This document shows positions 25,520 through 34,169 of a DNA stretch of 64,000 bases, piece by piece. This DNA is from CAZCTO01 sp964501725. Lineage in GTDB: Bacteria; Bacillota; Clostridia; Saccharofermentanales; Saccharofermentanaceae. The stretch lies in NCBI GenBank assembly GCA_964501725.1, contig CAZCTO010000001.1, forward strand, positions 62,001-126,000, given 5' to 3'. The notes beneath the pieces were generated by a model, which saw only the letters and a program-made list of their open reading frames with translations, had not been told where the DNA came from and did no database searches. The first letter of the stretch is position 1. The number at the start of each line of letters is the position of its first letter. The position numbers and the translations under genes were made by a program.

Positions 25520-28066
25520 CTACGATGTGACTTCGGGGAATAGCTCTTCTTCTTTATAATAGATGCTACCATATTGAATTCTTTCATAATCCTGCAGTAC
25601 CTTGATGATTTCTTCGCTCATATTTTCCGTGCTCATCCACGGTGATCCTTCAAGATCGTATATGGCAAGAGAGCTTAGGGCAGAAATTTTAGTCTGTAAT
25701 ACTCTTAGACACGCACGTTCATCCGGTGATTCTATGCCTGCAAGATCAAGCAGCGTTTGCCCTAAGAAATTGGGACTTGTTACTCCTTGATATCCTTTAG
25801 GCATATCATAATTTGCCCAAATAAAGTATGGTGTCGAATACATCGGAAGGGATTCAGAAGCTGAAATCTTACTGATATCAGTATCCAGCAAAGCATCATA
25901 AAAACCATAATCCAACTGAGGCAAATGATCTCCGAAAAATACAATTATTGTCGGTTCATCAACATTCTGAAAATAACCGATTAAGTCCTTGAGGGCATCA
26001 TCAGATTCCCGCAAGAGCGAAAAATAGTTTTCCGCATACGGGAAATCATAGTCTTCAAAATTCTCGATTTTAAGGTCGTAAGCCTCATTATCCCAACGCT
26101 TTGAAAAATCCGCATGATTCTGAATGGTTACGCAAAATGTAAAAATCGGACCTTCTTCTTCACTCTTTTCATATTCTTCGATTATTTGCTCAAAAGCAGA
26201 TTTATCACTTATGAATTGACGTATCATATAAGGCTCTGTAAAATCTTCTCTGCTAATAAACTCATCAAATCCAAGTAACGGATAAGTAACATCACGATCC
26301 CACCACTGGGGGTCAAACGGGTGAATTGCTACGGTTTTATACCCTTCGTTTCTAAAAAGTGCCGGCATTGCATTTACTTCTTCATCAATATAAAAAGTAT
26401 ACACCGAAGATCCGGCAAGAAGTCCGGATACGGAAAAGCCGGTTAGAAATTCGAATTCGGTATTACACGTTCCTCCCGCAAATACAGAAACCTGAAGATC
26501 TCCATACATGGTATTCTCTTTAAGAGAATCAAAAAACGGCATGAGCTCTTCCGATGTTTCAATATTTCTGATTGATCTCAAATCACTGTATGACTCACTC
26601 ATTATACATATTACATTAGGTTTTATATCATTTTCTGCTACATTATCATCAAGATTCATATCATCAGCGATCTGCGCATACTTGTTAATTATGTCTGCTG
26701 TCAACTGCGGAGAATTGTTCGTGTCACCTTTTGCATCTATATTATTCAGGTGTAACAAAAAGGAAAGAATCGTGCCGTTTTCATTATAGCTTTCCAACGG
26801 GGGGTATAAAGGATACGAGATATTCATTTTTTTATGAAGCCCCACATTCATGATGATGCCATAATAAAAACTGATGGCTATCAGAATTGAAATAATTGAA
26901 CCAATAATGCGAATTTTTCGTTTTTCAATTGTCTTACAATGTGTTAGTCGAATCATTATTAGAATAATGCCGACCATAATTAACGACGCAATGAATTGAA
27001 TTGTAATTCTGAAATCATATTTTGAAGAGACTTTAGCCGCTATGCCTGCTGCATAAATGTCCCAAGGCATAAAGGGATCACCTCTCATCACTATCTTTGC
27101 ATGGTTTGTATAACCTATTGCTAATACAATGATAGTTGTAACCAGCATAGCTACAGTACCCCGGCCGGTAGTAAAGAGTAAAGCAGAATAAAGTATTACT
27201 ATTATTGCAATTCCACAGGTAAGGATGAAAGTATTACGCCAGTTGAATGGAGATAAGAATTGCAACGAATCATCTTGCGCAACATTGAGAATTTCCAGCA
27301 ATAAGTACAAAAACAGGCTAATTACAAATACACGATAGAGCTCTCTGAAGAATCGAATTTTAACAAGACGATTGAAGAAAAGCATAAAAACAGCGGCGAT
27401 CAACAGAAACAAATGAACTGTTAAACTTAGCGGAGATATAACGCTATAATGGTATGATATATTAGGAACATAAGTATATCCGATTGGCACATCATAAGAA
27501 TTGTCTTGATCGTCAATATCAGGAATCTTTTCACCGAGCTGGTCAAAGGTATTAATTGAATGTGTTTCCAAATAAAGTACAGACCCTCTGGATAAATTCT
27601 TTACCGTTATTTTAATGGTATAAAACTGCCCCGCTTTGAGACGCAGTCCATTTAGATCTACTGTGACATAGTTTCTATGTGGATGATATAAAAAAGCTTG
27701 TTTAGAAAATATTTCCTTGCCTGAATTGTCATTAACAGAGACATCCAGAGTATCCGAAGCATTCAGCCGTGACTTCTTCATATCTTTGTATATTGATAAT
27801 GACGATAGTTTTGATTTCTTTGCCTCGAATGCAAAACTCACGGATTGATTCATTTCCATACGGATGCCCGATGTTATAGCTTTTGCATAGTTTGAGTATG
27901 TTACTATTCTATTGAAGCTATTTACAAGAAATGACGACACAATCAGTAAAAAAACTAAACAAGCAATCGGGTAGATTTTCTTGTTAATCAAGAATTGGTC
28001 AGCTCGCCGAATTTTCTTAATAGCAAACCGTCCAAATGATTTAATATTGCTTTTAATACGATTCAA
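25520..28066 (-). CDS. LTA synthase-family sulfatase-fold membrane protein
   Basis: An 848-residue protein with an N-terminal transmembrane helix (about 33-52) and an extracytoplasmic beta-rich insert (about 55-210). A bundle of membrane helices (about 215-405) leads to an extracellular sulfatase-type domain from about residue 480. Key motifs are KPNVICIMSESYSDL (metal Glu), GGTCNTEFEFLTG with the nucleophile Thr, and VFFGDHLPQLDYGF (metal Asp and His). It probably transfers glycerol-phosphate or another phospho-group onto a surface polymer. At 848 residues it is longer than the usual 600-700 because of the N-terminal insert. No neighbour clearly shares the pathway, though LCP and galE genes lie about 8 kb away. 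Confidence 0.85.
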   Translation of the reverse strand: MNRIKSNIKSFGRFAIKKIRRADQFLINKKIYPIACLVFLLIVSSFLVNSFNRIVTYSNYAKAITSGIRMEMNQSVSFAFEAKKSKLSSLSIYKDMKKSRLNASDTLDVSVNDNSGKEIFSKQAFLYHPHRNYVTVDLNGLRLKAGQFYTIKITVKNLSRGSVLYLETHSINTFDQLGEKIPDIDDQDNSYDVPIGYTYVPNISYHYSVISPLSLTVHLFLLIAAVFMLFFNRLVKIRFFRELYRVFVISLFLYLLLEILNVAQDDSLQFLSPFNWRNTFILTCGIAIIVILYSALLFTTGRGTVAMLVTTIIVLAIGYTNHAKIVMRGDPFMPWDIYAAGIAAKVSSKYDFRITIQFIASLIMVGIILIMIRLTHCKTIEKRKIRIIGSIISILIAISFYYGIIMNVGLHKKMNISYPLYPPLESYNENGTILSFLLHLNNIDAKGDTNNSPQLTADIINKYAQIADDMNLDDNVAENDIKPNVICIMSESYSDLRSIRNIETSEELMPFFDSLKENTMYGDLQVSVFAGGTCNTEFEFLTGFSVSGLLAGSSVYTFYIDEEVNAMPALFRNEGYKTVAIHPFDPQWWDRDVTYPLLGFDEFISREDFTEPYMIRQFISDKSAFEQIIEEYEKSEEEGPIFTFCVTIQNHADFSKRWDNEAYDLKIENFEDYDFPYAENYFSLLRESDDALKDLIGYFQNVDEPTIIVFFGDHLPQLDYGFYDALLDTDISKISASESLPMYSTPYFIWANYDMPKGYQGVTSPNFLGQTLLDLAGIESPDERACLRVLQTKISALSSLAIYDLEGSPWMSTENMSEEIIKVLQDYERIQYGSIYYKEEELFPEVTS

Positions 28067-28170
28067 ATATTATCACTCCAAATCATCAATATGGCGAAGA
28101 CATTATACCATCGAAGGATTTTTTGTACAGTGGATCTTTGGGGAATCTGACAATCTTCAAATTCGATAAA

Positions 28171-29355
28171 TCAAGTGACAATTGTCTTACAAGCACTAAA
28201 ATAGTCCCTGTCAAAATGTACATTCAAACGGCAATTTCCCTCGAAATAGTCTGAAATATCAGCATAAAGAATTTTTCTGATTTCATCGTCACTCATTTTG
28301 AAGTCCTGATCCACAACCAGATCAAATTCTATAATAACAGCTTCTTCTTTATGGCTAATACGGAAATCATGCATTCTAAGATCAGGCGAAAGATTACGTA
28401 ACAATTGCTCTGTAATGACTCGAATCCTTTGAGTTACTTCATCATCCACTTCAACGGGGTCCGGATGAATGGTCATAGGAATATTCAATTCAGTCATTAT
28501 CCTTTTTTCGAGATTATCAATGATTTGATGTGCTTCCTGAAGTGGCGTTTTTGCATTTAATTCAGCATGTGCAGACGACATCAATCTTCCGGGGCCATAG
28601 TCATGAACAATAATATCATGCGCCCCGAGAATGTTCGGATCAGATAAAATTATATCATTAATCTTATTCATCGTTTCGGGAGATACCTCAACGCCAAGGA
28701 GCGGTGAAATTGCATCTTTGGCAACCGAAATTCCGCCATATATAACAAATACAGAAACAACAGCTCCAACATATCCATCGATCTTCCATCCAAATCTGCC
28801 CGATACAACTAGCGCGATCAAAGTCACGGACGTAATACCCACATCAGACAAACTATCGAACGCCGCAGCAGCCAGCGATTTTGAATTTATCTTGCTTGAT
28901 AATCTCCGATAGAAAAAAAACAGAAAAACCTTCGTGAGAATGGAACCGATCAGAATAAGAAGCATGAAAATCTCGTATTTAATCGGTTCAGGAGAAATAA
29001 TTCTTTCAATCGAAGATTTAAAAAACTCAACCCCGACAACCACGATCAATCCGGAAATGATCAGTGCAACGATATACTCCACGCGTCCATGACCAAAGGG
29101 ATGATCACGGTCTGCAGGTTTTCCTGACATATGAAATCCAAATAGATTCATCGCTCCGGAAGCAGAATCTGAAAGGCTGTTAAATGAATCAGCTGTAATT
29201 GCCTGACTGTTAGATATAATACCAACAAAAAACTTGAAAGCAAATAAAACCATATTTGCAAATATTGCAATGATGCAAGCAATTTTTCCGGACCCGATTC
29301 TTGAGTCCGATTCGTTTATTAATGCATTTTTATCATTAGTTATTTGCTTTTCCAT
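28171..29355 (-). CDS. cation diffusion facilitator (CDF) transporter
   Basis: A 394-residue transporter with about six transmembrane helices and a C-terminal cytoplasmic domain from about residue 215. Signatures are ANMVLFAFKFFVGIISNSQA, ITADSFNSLSDSASGAMNLF (metal-site Asp residues) and ADRDHPFGHGRVEYIVALI, with the second site in AAAAFDSLSDVGITS. The extended cytoplasmic tail of about 170 residues contains LMSSAHAELNAKTPLQEAH and a further HDFRISHKEEAVIIEFDLVV unit, as in longer clostridial CDF proteins. It exports divalent cations such as Zn, Mn or Fe using the proton gradient. It has no regulator nearby. Confidence 0.92.
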   Translation of the reverse strand: MEKQITNDKNALINESDSRIGSGKIACIIAIFANMVLFAFKFFVGIISNSQAITADSFNSLSDSASGAMNLFGFHMSGKPADRDHPFGHGRVEYIVALIISGLIVVVGVEFFKSSIERIISPEPIKYEIFMLLILIGSILTKVFLFFFYRRLSSKINSKSLAAAAFDSLSDVGITSVTLIALVVSGRFGWKIDGYVGAVVSVFVIYGGISVAKDAISPLLGVEVSPETMNKINDIILSDPNILGAHDIIVHDYGPGRLMSSAHAELNAKTPLQEAHQIIDNLEKRIMTELNIPMTIHPDPVEVDDEVTQRIRVITEQLLRNLSPDLRMHDFRISHKEEAVIIEFDLVVDQDFKMSDDEIRKILYADISDYFEGNCRLNVHFDRDYFSACKTIVT

Positions 29356-29378
29356 ATTCTTTCTTTCTATATTATGAA

Positions 29379-29416
29379 AGAAGAAGAGTGCCGATACACG
29401 GCACCCCTCTTCTTCT
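29379..29416 (-). terminator. hairpin after the lipoprotein gene
   Basis: A long stem pairs AGAAGAAGAG (29379-29388) with CTCTTCTTCT (29407-29416), with an inner TGCCG/CGGCA stem and a small CCC bulge. No T run follows on the minus strand, so it may be a weak terminator or a 3'-end stabiliser lying just before the CDF gene. Confidence 0.5.
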
Positions 29417-29444
29417 ATTAAATCTTCATATTAAGTGTAAAAGC

Positions 29445-30197
29445 TCAACTCTCTGTTGGAATATAATAGGAAATTGAAGCTGTTCCGTCAAGAGAATACC
29501 AGAAATAAACACCATATTCACTGGTATCACTGGCGGAGTAATATATTCCATCGGAAGATGTGGTTTCATATGGGCTCTCAGTATATCCTGCATCCTTAAG
29601 TTCTTGAACGTAATCCTCTGCCTCGTCTTCAGTCATGCCCTCAATCAAAACATAACATCCGTCCGAGCTGGCTGAATAATAAGTTACAATTTTTTTCGGA
29701 TTTGGAACATTGCCCATATCTTCTGCCGGCCATCCCTTATCGTCTGATCCGGATAGAGTGATGCCGGTTTCATCTGTTTTCTTGGTAGGTTCGTCGGTAG
29801 GTTCATCGGTAGGTTTTTTTGTGGGCTCGCCGAATTCTTCAATAAACTCGTCGATATCAAAATCTTTGTCATCTTCTAAAACGAAAATGCCCAAATCATC
29901 CACATCAATTTTTTTCTTGCTGACGGAAAAATCCAGTTCAAGATCGTCAAATGTCATGACACCTTCTTCATCGTCCTCATCATACTCGAACTCGCCTTTT
30001 TCTTCATCGTCGGCAGAGTAAAAAACTACTTTGTCGCCCTTCTTAAACTCGAGCACCTGTCCGTTATCTTCATCGATATAAATGCCGAGAAGAGTCTTTG
30101 ACGTATCGTCCTTCGACTTACCGTTGCAACCAGCAATTGACACAAGCATGGAAAGTGAAATTATCAGTACCGTAATAATCTTAATCGTCTTCTTCAT
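29445..30197 (-). CDS. acidic lipoprotein with Pro/Thr linker
   Basis: A 250-residue exported lipoprotein. The signal peptide KTIKIITVLIISLSMLVS ends in the lipobox SIAGC, so the mature N-terminal Cys should be lipidated. A beta-rich domain (about 35-120) with many Asp/Glu residues starts LLGIYIDEDNGQVLEFKKGD. A linker of KPTDEPTDEPTKK repeats follows, then a C-terminal domain of about 85 residues containing YVLIEGMTEDEAEDYVQEL. I do not recognise a family. It has its own position upstream of the CDF gene, separated by the hairpin at 29379-29416, and lies just downstream of the tRNA operon. Confidence 0.75.
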   Translation of the reverse strand: MKKTIKIITVLIISLSMLVSIAGCNGKSKDDTSKTLLGIYIDEDNGQVLEFKKGDKVVFYSADDEEKGEFEYDEDDEEGVMTFDDLELDFSVSKKKIDVDDLGIFVLEDDKDFDIDEFIEEFGEPTKKPTDEPTDEPTKKTDETGITLSGSDDKGWPAEDMGNVPNPKKIVTYYSASSDGCYVLIEGMTEDEAEDYVQELKDAGYTESPYETTSSDGIYYSASDTSEYGVYFWYSLDGTASISYYIPTES

Positions 30198-30373
30198 ACT
30201 ATCTCCTCCTATTTTTAGATGAAAATGAGCAAATCTCTACCAAGTAGCAATCATTCATTCTCATAGAATAATAATAATATTTATTGCCCGAAATATCAAC
30301 ACAAACAAACAATTATCAACATTTCATACAAATCTTTATGATTTTATAATAACCTTCTGATCAAATATGCATC

Positions 30374-30408
30374 AAAAAAGATTCCTAAACCAAATGGCTT
30401 AGGAATCT
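30374..30408 (-). terminator. terminator of the tRNA operon
   Basis: The hairpin AGATTCCTAA/TTAGGAATCT encloses an additional CC/GG pairing and an AAAT loop. Six T residues follow on the minus strand. It starts four bases after the CCA end of tRNA-fMet. Confidence 0.9.
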
Positions 30409-30411
30409 TCA

Positions 30412-30488
30412 TGGTTGCGGAGGCGGGACTCGAACCTCGCGACCTTCGGGTTATGAGCCCGACAAGCTACCAACTGCTCCACTCCGCG
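30412..30488 (-). tRNA. initiator tRNA-fMet (CAT)
   Basis: A 77-base tRNA with encoded CCA. The anticodon loop is CTCATAA, giving anticodon CAT. Two features mark it as the initiator, not the elongator. The first base C1 faces A72 without pairing, and the anticodon stem carries three consecutive G-C pairs (GGG/CCC). The T loop is GTTCGAGTC. It is the second gene of a two-tRNA operon. Confidence 0.97.
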
Positions 30489-30517
30489 ATATAATCACCA
30501 CCTGGAAACGATTATCG

Positions 30518-30604
30518 TGGTGCTCGTGACCGGACTTGAACCGGTACGGGTACAACCCCGACGGATTTTAAGTCCGTTGCGTCTGCCGATTCCGCCACAC
30601 GAGC
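30518..30604 (-). tRNA. tRNA-Leu (TAA)
   Basis: An 87-base class II tRNA with a variable arm and encoded CCA. The acceptor stem GCTCGTG pairs with CACGAGC. The anticodon stem ACGGA/TCCGT encloses CTTAAAA, giving anticodon TAA, which reads UUA/UUG leucine codons. The T arm is CCGGTTCAAGTCCGG. It lies 29 bases before tRNA-fMet and behind a consensus promoter. Confidence 0.97.
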
Positions 30605-30629
30605 CTGTTTCCTCCATAGGTGCTTTGCA

Positions 30630-30658
30630 ATTGTAGCATTGAAGATGCTTGATGTCAA
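30630..30658 (-). promoter_or_regulatory. consensus sigma-A promoter of the tRNA operon
   Basis: TTGACA (30658-30653), a 17-base spacer and TACAAT (30635-30630) on the minus strand, about 26 bases before the tRNA-Leu 5' end. This is a near-perfect housekeeping promoter, expected for stable RNA. Confidence 0.9.
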
Positions 30659-30803
30659 ACAGATTCATTGAAGCATTTAAATGAAAATTGACGCCCTGTT
30701 TAAGTATAATATTCATTTTTTTACAAAATAATTGGTTGTATCAACAAATTGTGGTATTGTATTTTTGAATGTAAATATTGTTTCAATCTTGGAGGTGTTT
30801 TGA

Positions 30804-32957
30804 ATGCTGAGAGGACAATATTCCGGCGAAACGGATGATAAAAACGATAATTCACCGCCGGACCGATTAATCCATTTCGAGCCTGAGGATAGTTCGTCAG
30901 AAATTGATCAAGAAGGCGGCTCTGTTTTCGGAACTTATTACAAGAACTATGTTTCCAATGCACCTGATAATAGCGACGGCAAACTATTCGGGAAAAAGCC
31001 TACCGATAATTTTGGTAATCCAAATATTCATGTTGATGCTGATTCCCAAGCGTCCGATGAAATCAATGAGACTTCGGCGGTTACTTTTCAGCCGGATAAC
31101 GTAACGGATGAAGATCTATCTGAATCGTCCTTCCCTCTTTTCTTGTCATTCAAAGCAAATGATCCTGCAAAAACCATATCTGAGGCTCTTCGCGAGAAAT
31201 CAAATGCAGCCCTCGATGAAACAATCGATTTGGTTCAGGCAAATGATGTTATATCGGAGTCTGAAAATAATGTTATGGATGAATCTGATGTTTTATCAAA
31301 TGATCCGTTTGATATTCCGTATGACGAGTTGACTGTTCCGATCTTTAAACCAATCGAATTTGCACCGATTGAAGATATTGACAAGTACGATATTCCCCAA
31401 GTGTTTGAAAATGATCATTCACCAAGCGAAGCCTCTGAATCAATCCCTGCGGCTTCAGAAACTTTGCTTTTTCCGTTGAGCGATGTTTCGGAAGAATCTT
31501 CTCAAATGCCAGATAACAGTGCTGTTGAAGGGATGGCTCAGACAGAAGCTAATAACGGGGCTCAGGACGTTATCAGCACTGATAATGCTGGTGACGTTTC
31601 GAGCATAGCTTCCGATAAAACTTATTCAACGGATATAGAAGATAACCAGGCAAGCGCTGATCAAGAAACATTTAATGAGTCTGTGGTTAATAACAAAGAA
31701 GTGCCTTCATTTGATATACCTCTTCCTGATTTGGCAGAAGATGATGTTTCAGAAACAGCATCCGAAACCACATCGGAGAGTTTGAGCGAAACCGTTCCGT
31801 TGTTTGCTCCTTTTATCTCTGATGATGACGATGTAATTGATAATAGGAGCACTAATGCCACTATTATCGGAGATGAGGCAAGTATATCAGCGACAGAATC
31901 AATTGAAGAAGTGCCTGATAAGGCTGATGCTTTATCCGACAGCTCCTCATTACCCTTATTTAATACGAGAGGTTCTTCATACAGAACCAGAAGTGATAGT
32001 GTCGCTTCCGTGTTAAAAGACGATGGATTTTCAGTATTTAAAGAAATAAACAGTTCAGACAGTGCTTCAGATAAGTCAGATGTTGCTTCCAACAACATAA
32101 TGACCGAACGCCCCGGAAGAAACTATTCATCAAAGCAAGTCTCTTCAACAGTATCTCCTTCACAGAAAGGCATTCAATCTTCGGTGAATCTCGAGCGTAC
32201 GACAACCAAATATTCTGCTGCTCAACAAATGGGCACTGTTGCTCCACTTCCGCAACGCTACCACAAGAAAAACAAAAAATCCCGCAACCCCATACTGCCA
32301 ATCATAATAATTGTCGTTGTTGTGCTTATATTTATAGGTCTGTGGCAGGCATGGAGATACTTCGATCTCGGAAAAGTATTCAGCAATTTGTTCGGATCAT
32401 CATCCGATCCAAAAGTCTCAACTTTTCAGACAACAGCTACTTCACCTGTTTCTTCTGATACTTCTGCACCTTCAGAGACAACGGCTGAGCCAACACCAAC
32501 TTCGACTCCTACACCCACACCTACGCCTACGCCGACTCCTTCACCTACGCCGACGACCGCTCCTACAGAGACAACTCCGCCGACAACTCCAACAACGACA
32601 GTTATTCACGGAGATCCGACCCGATTTGTTACAAAGGTCTTGAATGGATCATCTGACGGCTCAACAGCTTACTTTGATCTTCGATTTAAGAACTCAGGAT
32701 CACATGACTCTTCTCTCGTTGATTCATTGAAACGAATAACAATTACATACAATACATCAAAAACGATCGAATCAGTGACCAGCGGCTACTTCACATTCGT
32801 GAAAAAAGAAGGTTCAACAAACGTTTTTATCGGTACACCAACATCGACAGATATTATTAATCAAGGTGACTCCGTGCTCGTCGATATCACCGGTGTAATA
32901 GCAAGCGGTAACGTCGGATCATTTACAATAAAATACGTAGTTGAATATAACTCTTGA
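30804..32957 (+). CDS. large acidic single-pass membrane protein with Pro/Thr stalk
   Basis: A 717-residue protein with a GGAGGT site before its ATG. The first 480 residues have no signal peptide and are very rich in Asp, Glu and Ser with few basic residues. They carry short recurring phrases such as FPLFLS, LPLFN and VPLFAPF. A basic stretch (HKKNKKSRN) precedes one transmembrane helix (about 497-517), then a stalk of Thr-Pro repeats (about 565-605). A C-terminal extracytoplasmic domain (about 610-717) begins RFVTKVLNGSSDGSTAYFDL and looks beta-sandwich-like. By the positive-inside rule the acidic region is cytoplasmic and the small domain outside. I do not recognise a family. Confidence 0.75.
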   Translation: MLRGQYSGETDDKNDNSPPDRLIHFEPEDSSSEIDQEGGSVFGTYYKNYVSNAPDNSDGKLFGKKPTDNFGNPNIHVDADSQASDEINETSAVTFQPDNVTDEDLSESSFPLFLSFKANDPAKTISEALREKSNAALDETIDLVQANDVISESENNVMDESDVLSNDPFDIPYDELTVPIFKPIEFAPIEDIDKYDIPQVFENDHSPSEASESIPAASETLLFPLSDVSEESSQMPDNSAVEGMAQTEANNGAQDVISTDNAGDVSSIASDKTYSTDIEDNQASADQETFNESVVNNKEVPSFDIPLPDLAEDDVSETASETTSESLSETVPLFAPFISDDDDVIDNRSTNATIIGDEASISATESIEEVPDKADALSDSSSLPLFNTRGSSYRTRSDSVASVLKDDGFSVFKEINSSDSASDKSDVASNNIMTERPGRNYSSKQVSSTVSPSQKGIQSSVNLERTTTKYSAAQQMGTVAPLPQRYHKKNKKSRNPILPIIIIVVVVLIFIGLWQAWRYFDLGKVFSNLFGSSSDPKVSTFQTTATSPVSSDTSAPSETTAEPTPTSTPTPTPTPTPTPSPTPTTAPTETTPPTTPTTTVIHGDPTRFVTKVLNGSSDGSTAYFDLRFKNSGSHDSSLVDSLKRITITYNTSKTIESVTSGYFTFVKKEGSTNVFIGTPTSTDIINQGDSVLVDITGVIASGNVGSFTIKYVVEYNS

Positions 32958-32965
32958 TTTTTGAC

Positions 32966-33058
32966 AAAAAAGAGCCCGGCAAGTAGTGATGTGCATCTCC
33001 AATGATTTGCTCAAGCTTAATCGTTGGAGATGCGGAACACAAAGTGCCGGTTTTTTTT
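32966..33058. terminator. nested bidirectional terminator-like hairpin
   Basis: An outer stem CCGGCA (32976-32981)/TGCCGG (33045-33050) encloses an inner stem of about 15 bp, 32993-33007 with 33019-33033, with one G-U pair. Eight T follow on the plus strand (33051-33058) and six on the minus strand (32971-32966). It lies between two convergent genes and even overlaps the last codons of prfB. Confidence 0.75.
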
Positions 33059-34166
33059 ATTTTTCGATTTGCATGCCTGAAAGGAACGCATTGATAAATC
33101 CATCAATTTTGCCGTCCATAATGCTTTGTACGTCAGTCTCCTCGTATCCGGTCCGATGGTCTTTCACCATCGTATATGGACAAAAAACATAGGATCTGAT
33201 TTGACTTCCCCAGGCAATATCCATTTGATTGCCTTTTAAGTCCTCAATTTTATCCATGTGTGCAGCCTGCGCCAGCGCAAACAATTTGGCTTTAAGCATT
33301 GCCATTGCTGTCTCGCGATTTTGAACCTGTGATCTTTCAGACTGGCAGGATGTAACACATCCTGTCGGCAGATGCGTTAATCGAACTGCCGAATCCGTTT
33401 TATTGATATGTTGTCCGCCCTTCCCCGATGCCCGATAGGTATCCACTCTCAAATCAACAGGATTGATCGTTATGTTAATGGATTCATCTAATTCCGGAAT
33501 CACCTCACATGATGCAAAAGAAGTATGTCTTCTTCCGGAAGAATCAAATGGTGAAATACGAACTAATCTGTGAACGCCTATCTCGGAACGCAAATACCCG
33601 TAAGCATTATCCCCTTTGACCATGATTGAGGCGCTCTTAATCCCGGCTTCGTCACCATCAAGGTAATCCAATTCCTTAATCTCAAAATCATGAAGCTCTG
33701 CCCAACGGTTATACATCCGGTATAACATTTCGACCCAATCCTGGGCTTCGGTCCCCCCCGCACCGGCATGAAGTGTGAGAATGGCATTGTTCTTATCATA
33801 TTCACCGGTTAAAAGTGTTTCAAGACGCATTGATTCGAAATTACGCTTTAGCTCGTCAGAGCCGGCTAAAACTTCTTGAAAAACACTTTCATCATTTTCC
33901 TCGGAACCCAGTTCACAAAGAATAACCAAATCTTCTCTGGCTTTTTCCAAATCATTATATCGATCAATACGCTTTTGAAGACGCCGGATGAGTGTTTGTG
34001 TTTCCTGAGCTTTCTCAACATTGATCCAGAAATCGGGTTCTTGCGCGCGTGCCTCAAGTTCAGAAATTTGATCTTTCAAATTTCCGATGTTCAAAGCATC
34101 ACGAAGAAGCTTGAGCGGCTCGGACATCGCTTCAAGTTGAAGTCGCAAAGAATCAAAGTCAATCAT
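33057..34166 (-). CDS. prfB: peptide chain release factor 2
   Basis: A 369-residue class I release factor. It has the RF2-specific SPF tripeptide in RISPFDSSGRRHTSF, for UGA/UAA recognition, and the peptidyl-hydrolysis motif in ASGKGGQHINKTDSAVR. The reading frame is continuous from ATG at 34166. The +1 programmed frameshift found near codon 25 in many prfB genes is absent. A CTTTGA hexamer survives at the corresponding place (34096-34091), but it is read as GCT-TTG-AAC, so it does not stop translation. It begins three bases after the aminotransferase gene ends. Confidence 0.96.
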   Translation of the reverse strand: MIDFDSLRLQLEAMSEPLKLLRDALNIGNLKDQISELEARAQEPDFWINVEKAQETQTLIRRLQKRIDRYNDLEKAREDLVILCELGSEENDESVFQEVLAGSDELKRNFESMRLETLLTGEYDKNNAILTLHAGAGGTEAQDWVEMLYRMYNRWAELHDFEIKELDYLDGDEAGIKSASIMVKGDNAYGYLRSEIGVHRLVRISPFDSSGRRHTSFASCEVIPELDESINITINPVDLRVDTYRASGKGGQHINKTDSAVRLTHLPTGCVTSCQSERSQVQNRETAMAMLKAKLFALAQAAHMDKIEDLKGNQMDIAWGSQIRSYVFCPYTMVKDHRTGYEETDVQSIMDGKIDGFINAFLSGMQIEK

Positions 34167-34169
34167 TAA

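Noticed and set aside
29770..29835. Direct repeats in the lipoprotein gene
   Set aside because: They encode a short KPTDEP-type linker within a continuous gene; this is a low-complexity protein linker and not a mobile or CRISPR repeat.
32490..32605. Short repeats of ACTCCTACACC type, considered as CRISPR-like or microsatellite
   Set aside because: They encode a Thr-Pro stalk in frame, with no spacers and no constant repeat length.
34085..34105. Programmed +1 frameshift in prfB
   Set aside because: CTTTGA is present but out of phase with the reading frame, so no in-frame UGA interrupts the gene and no frameshift is needed.
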